The position numbers and the translations under genes were made by a program. From the NCBI RefSeq assembly GCF_036032445.1, contig NZ_CP107932.1:5520501-5584500 (forward strand): 64,000 bases of DNA, written 5' to 3'. Source of the stretch: Nocardia sp. NBC_00416. Lineage in GTDB: Bacteria > Actinomycetota > Actinomycetes > Mycobacteriales > Mycobacteriaceae. This document shows positions 33,376 through 42,506 of the stretch, piece by piece; position 1 is the first letter of the stretch; each line of letters starts with the position of its first letter. The notes below the pieces were generated by a model, which was given only the letters and a program-made list of their open reading frames with translations, had not been told where the DNA came from and searched no databases.

Positions 33376-34632
33376 TTATTTCGCCACCGGGAGCGGGTCG
33401 GCGGCGGAGTAATCGGGGAGTGTGTAGTCCTCGGTCCCGGACAGCATGCGCGTCATCAGCGGCGCCATCAGCCGGGAGGTGGTGAACCGGACGAGAGCCA
33501 GCGAGGCCCTGATACCCGTTCGGGTCTTCGGAGTCATGGCCTTCACCCCGCCCGGCGGCAGCTGCTGAGCGGATTCCACGAACGGGCGCAAGATTTCGGT
33601 GTACCGCGCCAGTGCCGCGGTCGGCTGGTCCGGGGTGCGAGTGATCTCACCGACCAGTACGTAGGCGCCCACCAGCGCCATGGCCGTGCCCTGCCCGCTG
33701 AGCGGCGACCCGCAGTAACCGGCGTCGCCGACCAGCGCGATCCGTTCGGTTGTCCAGCGGGGCATGGTGATACGCGCGAGCTCGTCGAAGTAGAAGTCGT
33801 CGGCCCGCTCCATGGCCGCGGCGACCTCCGGGGCGAGCCAGTCACCGTCGGTGAGGCGTTCGCGCAGGAGCCGCTGCTGGGCGGCGGTGTCGCGCCGCAG
33901 GGCCGGATCGGCCGGCATCCGAACGCTGATCATCGCCTTCGTGGTCGCGGGGTCGGCGTCCGGACGGAAGGCGAGGAACGTCCCGCCCGGCATCAGGTGC
34001 ACGGTCATCCAGTGTGGCCGGATCCCGGCCGGTGTGGGCATGGTGAAGTAGGACGTGTACCCGCCGAGGTAGGTGCTGAACTGTTCTTCGGGCCCGAACG
34101 CCAGTCGGCGAGTGGCCGAGTGCAGACCGTCGGCGCCGATCACCAGGTCGAACTCTTCGGTGCCGCCGGAGGCGAACTCCACCGTGACGCCGTCGCCGTG
34201 TTCATGGAGCGCGTTGATCTGCTCGCCGTACCGGTAGTCGATACCGGGCCGGCCGGTTTCCGCGGCGATCGCGTCGAGCAGTACCTGGTTCAGATCGCCG
34301 CGGGTGATCTCGATTTCGGCCACCGCGCCCTTGCCTTCGAAGAGTTCGGCCGGCATCCGGGCCGCTTCGCTGCCGGTGGAGTCGACATAGACCACGCCGC
34401 GCTCGTCGAGCTGGTGCCGCCGGATTCCCGGCATGAGCCCCATCCGTTCCGCGACCCCGCGGCTGGGTCCACGCAGGTCGACGGCCTGGCCGCCGGGCCG
34501 GGGCGCGGCGGCGCGTTCGATCACCGTGGGCCGGATTCCGGCTCGGAGCAATTGAAGTGCGACCGCGTTGCCGGCGATACCGCCGCCGGAGATGAGCACT
34601 CGGAGTTTCGCTGCGGTGGGCTGTGTGGTCAT
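33376..34632 (-). CDS. FAD-dependent aromatic monooxygenase (TetX/PHBH-like)
   Basis: A 418-residue group A flavin monooxygenase. Motifs are the N-terminal FAD site VLISGGGIAGNAVALQLLRAG (about 12-32), the DG motif DLVIGADGLHSATRR (about 160), and the second FAD site IALVGDAGYCGSPLSGQGTAMAL (about 297-319). The family hydroxylates aromatic or polyketide compounds with NAD(P)H and O2, and includes enzymes that inactivate tetracyclines and rifamycins. It is divergent from a TetR gene, with three operator-like palindromes between them, so induction by a small molecule is likely. The substrate is not predictable. Confidence 0.9.
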   Translation of the reverse strand: MTTQPTAAKLRVLISGGGIAGNAVALQLLRAGIRPTVIERAAAPRPGGQAVDLRGPSRGVAERMGLMPGIRRHQLDERGVVYVDSTGSEAARMPAELFEGKGAVAEIEITRGDLNQVLLDAIAAETGRPGIDYRYGEQINALHEHGDGVTVEFASGGTEEFDLVIGADGLHSATRRLAFGPEEQFSTYLGGYTSYFTMPTPAGIRPHWMTVHLMPGGTFLAFRPDADPATTKAMISVRMPADPALRRDTAAQQRLLRERLTDGDWLAPEVAAAMERADDFYFDELARITMPRWTTERIALVGDAGYCGSPLSGQGTAMALVGAYVLVGEITRTPDQPTAALARYTEILRPFVESAQQLPPGGVKAMTPKTRTGIRASLALVRFTTSRLMAPLMTRMLSGTEDYTLPDYSAADPLPVAK

Positions 34633-34665
34633 CGAGGTCCCCGTTCGAGGTTTTGATCGAATGTC

Positions 34666-34719
34666 TTAGACAAATGTCTAACACAGGACTAGAACGTATG
34701 TCTAGAACAAATGTCTAAG
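34666..34719. promoter_or_regulatory. Three phased TetR operators
   Basis: TTAGACAAATGTCTAA (34666-34681) is a perfect palindrome. CTAGAACGTATGTCTAG (34689-34705) and CTAGAACAAATGTCTAAG (34702-34719) are imperfect copies. They fill the gap between the divergent monooxygenase and TetR genes and abut the likely -10 of the TetR promoter (TAGAGT, 34727-34732), so autorepression and control of both genes are expected. Confidence 0.8.
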
Positions 34720-34738
34720 ACCTGGCTAGAGTGGTCGT

Positions 34739-35320
34739 ATGGGAAACAAGGAGGATCTGCTGGCGGCCGCCCGCACCTGCATCTACGAGCGTGGGTTCGC
34801 CGCCACCACGGCCCGTGACATCGCGACCACCGCGGGAGTCAGCCTGGCGGCCATCGGATATCACTTCGGTTCGAAGGACCGCCTGCTCACCGAGGCCTTC
34901 ACCGATGAGACCGGCCGGGTGATCGGTGACGACCTCGAGCGGCGGATCAGGGCCACGGCCGGACAATCGCCGGGCGAGGCGTTTTCGTGGGTATGGGACG
35001 GGATGGCCGACCTCTTCGCCGCCAACCGGGAGGTGCTGGTGGCGAGTATGGAAAACCTGGTCCGCATCTACCGGACTCCGAGTGAACGGCCCAGGATGGA
35101 GGAGATGCAAGATTTCGCCGTCTCCGAGATCGCGGATCTACTGGTCGAAACCTATCCCGGCCTCGACGGCTCCCGGGGGCGTGCCGTCGCCGAGCTGTAC
35201 TTCATCATCCTGAACGGCCTGGTCATGCAGTGGATGGGCAACCCCGAGGGCTCAGTGCCCAGTGGAGCCCGGCTGGGCGAAGCGCTTGCCGCGCTGTCAT
35301 CGGAATCGAGTCCGGGCTAG
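34739..35320 (+). CDS. TetR-family repressor
   Basis: A 193-residue TetR regulator. The N-terminal helix-turn-helix (about 5-50) reads DLLAAARTCIYERGFAATTARDIATTAGVSLAAIGYHFGSKDRLL, and the C-terminal helical ligand domain resembles the TetR_C_33 type. It probably represses itself and the divergent monooxygenase via the three palindromes between them. The ATG has no Shine-Dalgarno sequence, and TAGAGT about seven bases upstream could be a -10, so the mRNA is probably leaderless. The ligand is likely the monooxygenase's substrate. Confidence 0.92.
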   Translation: MGNKEDLLAAARTCIYERGFAATTARDIATTAGVSLAAIGYHFGSKDRLLTEAFTDETGRVIGDDLERRIRATAGQSPGEAFSWVWDGMADLFAANREVLVASMENLVRIYRTPSERPRMEEMQDFAVSEIADLLVETYPGLDGSRGRAVAELYFIILNGLVMQWMGNPEGSVPSGARLGEALAALSSESSPG

Positions 35321-35395
35321 CGGGTGGCGCCGAACAGCTTCCGATGGGCGTAGCGGCCGGTCGTGGAATACCGTCGGAGCTGGCCCTGTTGGCTT

Positions 35396-35415
35396 GGTTT
35401 GATAGCTATCAAACC
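35396..35415. promoter_or_regulatory. Perfect 20-bp palindrome upstream of the oxidoreductase
   Basis: GGTTTGATAGCTATCAAACC is an exact 20-bp palindrome 17 bases before the oxidoreductase ATG, over the likely promoter. It has the form of a dimeric repressor site (HxlR or MarR type would be usual for such enzymes), and it differs from the TetR operators upstream. No matching regulator gene is adjacent. Confidence 0.75.
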
Positions 35416-35431
35416 GAAAGGTGGGCGAACT

Positions 35432-36379
35432 ATGTGGGTCATCGGTTTCGACGAGCCCGGGGGTCCCGAGGTACTGCGGGGCTTCGATCTCCCAGAACCG
35501 GCCGTCGGCCCCGGGCAGGTGCGGATCCGCGTGCGAGCCGCGGCCGTCAACCCATCCGATGTCGTGACGCGTAGCGGGTTGTCGCAACCACGGTACGCGG
35601 CGGTGAACCCGCCCTATGTACCCGGCTGGGACGCGGCGGGAACGGTCGATGAGGCCGACCCCGCGACCGGCTGGCGCGTCGGCGACGAGGTCGTGGCGAT
35701 CACCCTGCCGGTGCTCGATGGCGGCGGAGCTTACGCGGAGAAGATCGTCGTCCCGGCGGAATCGGTGGCCGCCCTGCCGGCGGGCCGGGATTTCGCGTCC
35801 GCCGCGACCCTTCCCATGAACGGACTCACGGCGTGGCAGGCCCTCGACCGCCTGGCGCTGGAGCCCGGGCAGTCGCTCGTCGTCACCGGTGCGGCCGGTG
35901 CGGTCGGCGGATACGCGATCGAGTTGGCGAAACACGCGGGTCTCCAGGTGATCGCCGATGCCGCCCCCGCGGACCGTGACCTGGTCCGGACCCTGGGCGC
36001 CGATATCATCGTCGACCGCGGCGCCGAGACCGCCGCGCAGATCCGCGCGCACCTTCCGGGTGGAGTGGACGCCGTGATCGACGCCGCGCTGCTGCGCGAC
36101 GAGATCACCCCGGTGATCCGCGCCGGTGGGGGCTACGCCGCCCTGCGCACCGCGCAGCTTTCCGGCGGTGTCACCCCCCGTCCCGGCCTGACCGTCCACG
36201 AGATCTTCGTCGGCACCGATATCCACGAGAAGGACCGGCTCGATCGTCTCTCCGAACTGGCCGCGTCCGGCGTACTGTCCCTGCGCGTAGCGGACGTGCT
36301 GCCCGCCGAACAAGCGAGCGAAGCCCATCGCCGGCTCGAACGCGGCGGGGTGCGCGGCCGGATCGTCCTCGAGTTCTGA
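35432..36379 (+). CDS. Zinc-independent quinone-oxidoreductase-like MDR enzyme
   Basis: A 315-residue medium-chain dehydrogenase/reductase of the NADPH:quinone oxidoreductase branch: GroES-like domain (YVPGWDAAGTV around 70), then Rossmann motif VTGAAGAVGGYAIELAKHAG at about 152. The zinc ligands of alcohol dehydrogenases are absent. The family reduces quinones or enones with NADPH. The ATG at 35432 is preceded by AAAGGTGG; an upstream in-frame extension crosses the 20-bp palindrome and is rejected. Convergent with the arylsulfotransferase-like gene, separated by a strong terminator. Likely induced by an electrophile or quinone. Confidence 0.9.
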   Translation: MWVIGFDEPGGPEVLRGFDLPEPAVGPGQVRIRVRAAAVNPSDVVTRSGLSQPRYAAVNPPYVPGWDAAGTVDEADPATGWRVGDEVVAITLPVLDGGGAYAEKIVVPAESVAALPAGRDFASAATLPMNGLTAWQALDRLALEPGQSLVVTGAAGAVGGYAIELAKHAGLQVIADAAPADRDLVRTLGADIIVDRGAETAAQIRAHLPGGVDAVIDAALLRDEITPVIRAGGGYAALRTAQLSGGVTPRPGLTVHEIFVGTDIHEKDRLDRLSELAASGVLSLRVADVLPAEQASEAHRRLERGGVRGRIVLEF

Positions 36380-36466
36380 CTCGCGGCCGTCGCCGATTCG
36401 GCCGGATCGGTCCTACTGACTCGCCCGCGGTTTCGGCGGTGCCGACCGGGTCCACCTTCATCGATG

Positions 36467-36502
36467 ATCAGCCCTCGGCCGAGAAATCGGCCGAGGGCTG
36501 AT
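36467..36502. terminator. Bidirectional terminator with GAAA tetraloop
   Basis: A perfect 16-bp stem (ATCAGCCCTCGGCCGA and complement) is closed by a GAAA tetraloop between two convergent genes. Confidence 0.85.
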
Positions 36503-36616
36503 ATGCCCCACACTGCCCGATCCCGTCGACCGGGCATCGGCATGTCCCAACAGGTTGCCGGTCGCGCCGGACAGCGAACGACGGCAGTTGATGAACCGGC
36601 CGCGCCCGGACTGCGA

Positions 36617-37840
36617 TCACTTCCCGGCCGGAGCCCAATCCTCCAGGTAGGCGCGGTAGGTCCCCAGCGGGAGCGCGGCGTCGAAGACCAGGTCGCCGGT
36701 GGGGGAGAACTCCGAGATATGCGGCGCCATACCCCAGCCCACCAGTGTGTTCCCATTGTCGAGACCCTGTGCGTTCCCCATGGCGAAAGCAGTCAGCCCC
36801 GCGGGGTGGGTCTGGTTGCGCGCCAGTGTCGCCCGCCGGGCGCCGAGATCCAGATCGATCCATTGCGCACTGGAGGTGCCGAGCGTGGTGAAACCGCTCG
36901 AGTTGTTGTTGAACAGCCGCAGCGTGTCGTCGTCGGCGAATTCCGCGTCGTGCTGAAACGCGAACTGCACGCCCGGCCCCAGCTCGAAAGTGGAGTTCTT
37001 GCCACCCAGCCGCCAGTTGATCGCCCCGGTGTGGATGTCCACGTTGTACACGGTGGAGGTGTTACGCATGGAGAGCACCAGGTTCCCCGCGGGATCCAGG
37101 CTGATCGCGTTCATGTGATACGGATCGTAAACGCCGCTGCCCGGCAACTTGCCGGCCTCCGCACTCTCGGTGAGCGGTACGTTCTCGGCGGCACTCCAAC
37201 GGAACAGCACCTGCTTGCTCGCGATATCCACCACCGACGCGACAGTGTCGAACATCCGGGCGTCCACGGGACCGCCGATCGCCGACAGATCGGCCGTCAC
37301 CTCATGGTAGGAGGTGATCAGGGCTCGTCCGTCGGGCGTGATCCGGAACTCGTGCACATCACTGGAATCGCCGCCCGGCGAGAGCGTTTCGATGATATTG
37401 CCGTGCTCGTCTGCGATCACGTCCACCCCGGAGCCGTGTCCGCCGACCGTCGTGCCCTGCCACCAGGTCAGCACCCGTTCGCCCCGATAATTCTGTGCCC
37501 GGAAGTTCGACACGCTCTGCCCCGGCGGCGGGGTGTACCGCCATATCTCGCGGCCGGACTTGTCCCGCACGATGTTCGCGGGCGCGGTGGGAGGCAGCTG
37601 CGACAGCAGCGGCTCGACACCCGGCACCAGCGCAGCAGCGCTCATTCCGGTCGAGTAGTAGACATAGCCGGGGCTGCCCGCCGGGCTGTTCACCTCGACG
37701 GTGTAGGCCGGCGCACCGACCGGCAGAGTGGGCCGCGCTGGTTGGGCGGAGGCCGCCTGCGGTATCAGCACGGAGACACCGAATGCGAGGGTCGCCCCCG
37801 CGACCGTCGTACGGAGGGCGCGGCGCGTGGTCCCGACCAT
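36617..37840 (-). CDS. Exported arylsulfotransferase-family protein
   Basis: A 407-residue protein with an N-terminal export signal (RRALRTTVAGATLAFGVSVLIPQAASA, cut near 32; the twin Arg makes Tat possible). A beta-propeller-like body follows, resembling the Arylsulfotran_2 family: YRGERVLTWWQG near 118, GHGSGVDVIADEHGNIIET, and HDAEFADDDTLRLFNNNSSG near 295. Related proteins carry a catalytic His for sulfate transfer, but many family members are uncharacterised and activity here is not proven. It appears to be transcribed alone, leftward, ending at the GAAA-loop terminator. Confidence 0.82.
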   Translation of the reverse strand: MVGTTRRALRTTVAGATLAFGVSVLIPQAASAQPARPTLPVGAPAYTVEVNSPAGSPGYVYYSTGMSAAALVPGVEPLLSQLPPTAPANIVRDKSGREIWRYTPPPGQSVSNFRAQNYRGERVLTWWQGTTVGGHGSGVDVIADEHGNIIETLSPGGDSSDVHEFRITPDGRALITSYHEVTADLSAIGGPVDARMFDTVASVVDIASKQVLFRWSAAENVPLTESAEAGKLPGSGVYDPYHMNAISLDPAGNLVLSMRNTSTVYNVDIHTGAINWRLGGKNSTFELGPGVQFAFQHDAEFADDDTLRLFNNNSSGFTTLGTSSAQWIDLDLGARRATLARNQTHPAGLTAFAMGNAQGLDNGNTLVGWGMAPHISEFSPTGDLVFDAALPLGTYRAYLEDWAPAGK

Positions 37841-37999
37841 GAAACTCCTTAACTGAGGTCATGAATATTCGGGGACGCTACACCCGAATTCTGTGGACGC
37901 TGTGGCGACCGGACGGAGCGTCCCCGGGCGGGCAGGGCCTGCATTCCCGCACGCCGGACGGAGGGGTCGGATCGGCGGTGGCGAGCCAGGGAAACGAGA

Positions 38000-38028
38000 A
38001 AGGCCCCTGACCATCGGTCAGGGGCCTT
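38000..38028 (-). terminator. tRNA-Pro terminator
   Basis: AAGGCCCCTGACC pairs with GGTCAGGGGCCTT (13 bp, 3-base loop) 22 bases after the tRNA. On the minus strand the stem ends in TTTCTCG. Confidence 0.88.
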
Positions 38029-38050
38029 ATCGTGTCTCGACCAACACGAG

Positions 38051-38124
<74 letters not shown>

Positions 38125-38210
38125 TGAAGTGGACCTGCGATAGCTTACCCCAGGTCCCGTCCGGAAAAGAAACCGCCAGTTCAGCGTCTATTTTCCGGCG
38201 GCGGCCAGAG

Positions 38211-39173
38211 CTACCGGGCCACCGCCTGCGATGTCGAGATACCGCGGCCGGAGTCGGCGGCCGGTTGTTTCGGCGGGACGGCGACGAGGGTGAGCAGGGT
38301 GGCCTCGGGGCGACAGCAGAAGCGGTACGGCGCCCAGGGGGAGGTGCCGATCCCGGCCGAGACGTGCAGCCGGGTGTGCGCGCCCCACTTGGACGGCCCT
38401 TTCACCCGCGAGCGATCGATATCGCAGTTGGTGACCAGGGCGCCGTAGCCGGGCAGGCAGAGCTGCCCGCCGTGGGTGTGACCGGCCAGGACGAGGTCGT
38501 AGCCGTCCTCGGCGAAGCGGTCCAGGACCCGCGGTTCCGGCGAGTGCGTCAGACCGATCCGGAGATCGGCGAGCGGGTTGGGGGCGCCGGCGATGGTGTC
38601 GTAGCGGTCGCGCTGCAGATGCGGATCGTCGACGCCCGCGCTGGCGATCCGGATACCGCCGACCTCGATATCTCGCCGGGTATGTGTCAGGTCCAGCCAG
38701 CCGCGTTCGGTGAACGCCGCGCGCAGATCCTTCCAGGGCAAGGGTGCGCCGTGTACCCGCTTGTGGTTCTTGTCGAAGTACTTCAGCGGGTTCTTCGGCA
38801 CCGGCGCGAAGTAGTCGTTGCTGCCGAACACGAACAGGCCCGGCCGCGACAGCAGCGGGCCCAGGGACTGGACCACCGCGGGAACGGCCTTCTGGTGGGA
38901 CAGGTTGTCGCCCGTATTGATCACCAGGTCGGGTTCCAGCCGGTCGAGTTCGCGCAGCCACTGCTGTTTGAGTTTCTGCCCGGGGGTCATGTGCAGATCG
39001 CTGATGTGCAACAACCGCAGCGGCGCCGAGCCCGGTCGAAGTACCGGCATGGTGGCTTCGCGCAGAACGAAGGCATTGCGTTCGATCAAAGAGGCGTAGC
39101 CGACTCCGGCCGCCGCGACTCCGGCGGCGCCGAAGGCGGTTCGGCGCAGGGCCGACGTCGAGATCACGGGCAT
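38211..39173 (-). CDS. Metallophosphoesterase (Rv3683-like), membrane-anchored
   Basis: A 320-residue calcineurin-like phosphoesterase. The metal motifs appear in order: DLH (LLHISDLHM), GDN (INTGDNL), GSND (VFGSNDY), HSP (LTHSPEP) and GHTH (LAGHTHGGQ). The N-terminus has a hydrophobic segment (TAFGAAGVAAAGVGYASLI) that should anchor it in or export it across the membrane. ATG at 39173 lacks a Shine-Dalgarno sequence but has TATGCT seven bases upstream, suggesting a leaderless mRNA. It is the first gene of the block that follows M. tuberculosis Rv3683-Rv3661. Substrate unknown. Confidence 0.92.
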   Translation of the reverse strand: MPVISTSALRRTAFGAAGVAAAGVGYASLIERNAFVLREATMPVLRPGSAPLRLLHISDLHMTPGQKLKQQWLRELDRLEPDLVINTGDNLSHQKAVPAVVQSLGPLLSRPGLFVFGSNDYFAPVPKNPLKYFDKNHKRVHGAPLPWKDLRAAFTERGWLDLTHTRRDIEVGGIRIASAGVDDPHLQRDRYDTIAGAPNPLADLRIGLTHSPEPRVLDRFAEDGYDLVLAGHTHGGQLCLPGYGALVTNCDIDRSRVKGPSKWGAHTRLHVSAGIGTSPWAPYRFCCRPEATLLTLVAVPPKQPAADSGRGISTSQAVAR

Positions 39174-39376
39174 TTGCCCAGCATAGGTGACCAGCACGCT
39201 GTGCGCGCAGCGTGTTGAGCCACAGTTTCCGCGGCGTGGGGGGTCGATGACACGGCGTGGCGGCCGGTGGGAGGCCTGTGGCCTGGGAAATACCCCGAAC
39301 CACCGCGACCCGGACACGCCCGCTTCAGCGGGTAATCCGGTGGGCGTGGCGGGGTGCAGCGGCTACCGTTCTGCGC

Positions 39377-39841
39377 ATGTCGGAACTGAAATCGAGGCTG
39401 CGCGCGGATATGACCGCCGCGATGAAGGCGAAGGATTCGCTGCGTCTGAACACTCTGCGGATGTTGCTGGCCGCCATCCAGACGGCCGAGGTCGCCGGGA
39501 AGGAAGCCCGCGAACTGTCCGATGCCGAGGTCGTCGCGGTCCTGACCAAGGAATCGAAGAAACGCAACGAATCCGCCGAGATCTACACCCAGGCGGGCCG
39601 CGGTGAGCTGGCGGCCAACGAACACGCCGAGGCGCGGATCATCGACGAATACCTGCCCACCCAGCTCACCGACGCCGAAGTCGCCGATGTCGCCGATACC
39701 GCGATCGCCCAGGTCGCGGAGGAACTGGGCGAACGGCCCGGAATGCGGCAGATGGGCCAGGTCATGAAGGTCGCGACCGGGCTCGCCGCCGGTCAGGCCG
39801 ACGGCTCCCGGATCTCGGCGGCGGTGAAGGCGCGACTCTAG
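39377..39841 (+). CDS. GatB/YqeY domain protein
   Basis: A 154-residue YqeY-family protein: N-terminal helical YqeY domain (MSELKSRLRADMTAAMKAKDSLRLNTLRMLLAAI) and C-terminal GatB-like domain (MRQMGQVMKVATGLAAGQADGSRISAAVKARL). The family resembles the tRNA-binding tail of GatB, but its own role is unclear. The ATG at 39377 is chosen because TACCGT lies seven bases upstream and no Shine-Dalgarno is present, so it is probably leaderless. It is convergent with ponA2. Confidence 0.93.
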   Translation: MSELKSRLRADMTAAMKAKDSLRLNTLRMLLAAIQTAEVAGKEARELSDAEVVAVLTKESKKRNESAEIYTQAGRGELAANEHAEARIIDEYLPTQLTDAEVADVADTAIAQVAEELGERPGMRQMGQVMKVATGLAAGQADGSRISAAVKARL

Positions 39842-39877
39842 GTTCGATCGTGGGATCGGGCCGCGCCGTCACCGGGG

Positions 39878-42265
39878 TCACCGTGGGATGGGCACCGGGA
39901 TGGGGATCGGCGGCAGGAACGGTGGCAGCGGTATCCCCGGCGCGTTCGGGGTGGTGGCGGCCGGTCGGCCCGGTGGCGGTGGTTCGCGGACCGTGCCGTC
40001 GCTGAGGTAGATCGTCACCTGCGATCCGGGGATCGCCGAGCCGTTCGGGGTCGACCCGGTGACCGTGCCTTTGGGCGCCGAGCCGGGCGAGGTCACCGAG
40101 GTGACCTTGAACCCGGCGCCGGTGAGTGCCCCGGTCGCCTCACCCGCGGTCATTCCCACGACATCGGGCACCTGGGCGTTCTCGGCGCCGCGGACGTACT
40201 TCTCGTCGATCGGCGGCAGGGCCGGTGGCGGGAAGCTCGTGGCGGCGGCCTTGACGGCGCCGAACCAGGTTCTGGCCGGCTCGTTACCGCCGAACAGTCC
40301 GCTGGAGTCGTTGGCGGGGCAGTTGCGCAGCGGGAACGAGCAGATCTCGCCCGGTGTCGGACTGTCGCCGTAGACGTAGACCGACCCGGCGAGCGAGTTG
40401 GTGAACCCGAGGAACGCCGAGGACCGGTGGCTCTCGGTGGTACCGGTCTTGGCCGATACCGGCAGGTTCCAGCCGGCCGACGCGGCCGCGCCGGATGCGG
40501 TGCCGCCGCCGGCGGAGTCCTTGCTCATGGCGTTGGCCAGAGTATTGGCCAGACCCGGCTCGACGACCTGCTCGCACGCCTGTTCGGTGAGCGGAACCGG
40601 CTTGCCGTAGCGATCGATGACTTCCGCGATCGGCGACGGCGGGCACCAGGTGCCGCCGGAGGCGATGGTCGCGGCCACATTGGACAGTTCCAGCGGGTTC
40701 ACCGCGACCGGACCGAGAGTGAACGATCCGAGATTCTGGCCCTTGATCATATCGGCCAGGCTCTGGTTGTCGTCGTGTCCGGAGGTGCCGGGCTCGGTGT
40801 AGGAGCGCAGCCCGAGCCGGACCGCCATATCCATCGTCGGCGTCACGCCGACAGCCTGGATGAGTTTCACGAAGGCGGTGTTCGGTGAGGTGGCCAGGGC
40901 CTCGGTCACCGACATGGGCGATCGGTAGTTGCCCGCGTTCTCCACGCAATAGGTGGCGGGCGGACAGCCGGGAGCGCCGCCGTTGCCCATGCCCCGGGCG
41001 TCGAACCGGGACGGCACGTCGAGCTGGGCGTTGATGCCCATGCCCTTCTCCATCGCGGCCGCGGTGGTGAAGAGTTTGAACACCGAGCCCGCGCCGTCAC
41101 CGACCATCGTGTACGGCTGCCCGAGCAGGGTTTCGTGCGCGTCCCGGTTCAGGCCGTAGGTGCGGCTGCTCGCCATCGCCAGCAGCGGATGTTTGTCCTT
41201 GCCCGGGCCGATCAGCGACATGAGTTCGGCGATGTTCTCCAGGTGTGGGTCGGCGTTGGCGTTCACCGAGCGCTTCACCGAATCCTGGACGGCGGGGTCC
41301 AGAGTGGTGCGGATCAGGTAGCCGCCCTTTTCGATCTGTTCTTTGCTGAGTCCGGCATTGGCCAGGTACTGCAGGGCGTAATCGCAGAAGAACCCGCGGT
41401 CGGCCGCGGCGATGCAACCCCGGGGCAGGCCCTTCGGTTCCGGCAGCACGCCCAGCGGCTGGGACTTGGCGGTGTGGAACTCCTCGGCCCGGCTGGGGAT
41501 GTTCTGCATCAGGGTGTCGAGCACGGTATTGCGTCGCGCGGTGACGCCTTCGGGGTTGGTGTAGGGGTTCAGTTTGGAACTGCTCTGCACCATCCCGGCC
41601 AGCATCGCCGACTGGGCGATGTTCAGATCCTTGGCGTCGACACCGAAGTACGTCTGGGCGGCGTCCTGGATGCCGTACGAGGAATTGCCGAACGGAACCA
41701 GGTTCAGATAGCGAGTGAGGACTTCGTCCTTGCTGAGTTCCTTGTCCAGGGTCAGCGCCATCCGGATCTCGCGGATCTTACGTGCGGGAGTGGTCTCGAT
41801 GGCGGCGCGGCGCTCGGCGTCGGTTTTCGCGACGACGAGCAGTTGGAAGTTCTTCACATATTGCTGGTCGAGGGTCGAGGCGCCCTGCTGGACCTCGCCG
41901 CTGCTGGTGTTGGTGAGGAAGGCGCGAATGGTGCCCTGCCAGTCGACACCGTGATGGTCGGCGAAGCGCTTGTCCTCGATGGAGACGATGGCCAACTTCA
42001 TATCGTTGGAGATCTGGTCGCTGGGCACTTCGAACCGGCGCTGCTCGTACAGCCAGGCGATCGGGTTACCGGCCGCGTCCACCATGGTGGAGACAGCGGG
42101 AACGGTTCCCTCGACCAGTTCGGCGGACACGTTGTCGACGGCGTCGGCGGCGCGGTTCGAGACGAATCCGAAACCTCCGGCGACCGGGAACAACAATCCG
42201 GCTACGAGCACGGAGGCGAGTACACAGCTGCCCGACAGCTTGAGGAGCGCACGTGTGATCGGCAC
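39878..42265 (-). CDS. ponA2: Bifunctional class A penicillin-binding protein PonA2
   Basis: A 795-residue membrane-anchored peptidoglycan synthase (M. tuberculosis PonA2: 810). One transmembrane helix (about 8-30) precedes the GT51 transglycosylase domain, with catalytic Glu97 in SIEDKRFADHHGVDWQG and QGASTLDQQYVKN. The transpeptidase domain has SVFK (Ser394-Lys397) and KTGTT (606-610). A single PASTA domain (about 715-775) and a Pro-rich tail end the protein. PonA2 polymerises and cross-links the wall and in mycobacteria matters under stress and dormancy. GTG at 42265 has TACGCT seven bases upstream and no Shine-Dalgarno, so it is probably leaderless. Divergent from whiB4. Confidence 0.96.
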   Translation of the reverse strand: MPITRALLKLSGSCVLASVLVAGLLFPVAGGFGFVSNRAADAVDNVSAELVEGTVPAVSTMVDAAGNPIAWLYEQRRFEVPSDQISNDMKLAIVSIEDKRFADHHGVDWQGTIRAFLTNTSSGEVQQGASTLDQQYVKNFQLLVVAKTDAERRAAIETTPARKIREIRMALTLDKELSKDEVLTRYLNLVPFGNSSYGIQDAAQTYFGVDAKDLNIAQSAMLAGMVQSSSKLNPYTNPEGVTARRNTVLDTLMQNIPSRAEEFHTAKSQPLGVLPEPKGLPRGCIAAADRGFFCDYALQYLANAGLSKEQIEKGGYLIRTTLDPAVQDSVKRSVNANADPHLENIAELMSLIGPGKDKHPLLAMASSRTYGLNRDAHETLLGQPYTMVGDGAGSVFKLFTTAAAMEKGMGINAQLDVPSRFDARGMGNGGAPGCPPATYCVENAGNYRSPMSVTEALATSPNTAFVKLIQAVGVTPTMDMAVRLGLRSYTEPGTSGHDDNQSLADMIKGQNLGSFTLGPVAVNPLELSNVAATIASGGTWCPPSPIAEVIDRYGKPVPLTEQACEQVVEPGLANTLANAMSKDSAGGGTASGAAASAGWNLPVSAKTGTTESHRSSAFLGFTNSLAGSVYVYGDSPTPGEICSFPLRNCPANDSSGLFGGNEPARTWFGAVKAAATSFPPPALPPIDEKYVRGAENAQVPDVVGMTAGEATGALTGAGFKVTSVTSPGSAPKGTVTGSTPNGSAIPGSQVTIYLSDGTVREPPPPGRPAATTPNAPGIPLPPFLPPIPIPVPIPR

Positions 42266-42490
42266 AGCACCAGCGTAGAGGGTGGCCGTTCGGGGCTCGT
42301 GAAGTGTGGACACCGGGTGTTGTGTTCGCAGATCAGCGGATTGAGCGGCGGGTATCGACCAAGGCGCCTGACGTGCGTGTTCGGGCGCGTGGGCCGGGGA
42401 AGAGCCCGAGGTCGCAGGCACGGACGTACCAAAAAGTCATCACTCGGTCTTGCGCTGAGGGCATACCTTTACCTAGATTGAGAGCTCAGT

Positions 42491-42506
42491 GTGATAGAGC
42501 TAACAC
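42491..42506. promoter_or_regulatory. Candidate Crp/GlxR site upstream of whiB4
   Basis: TGTGA-TAGAGC-TAACA differs from the actinobacterial Crp/GlxR consensus TGTGA-N6-TCACA at one base. It lies 110 bases before the whiB4 start in the 350-base divergent promoter region shared with ponA2. The crp gene is 4.5 kb away in this window. The rest of the region shows no ORF or strong hairpin. Confidence 0.5.
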
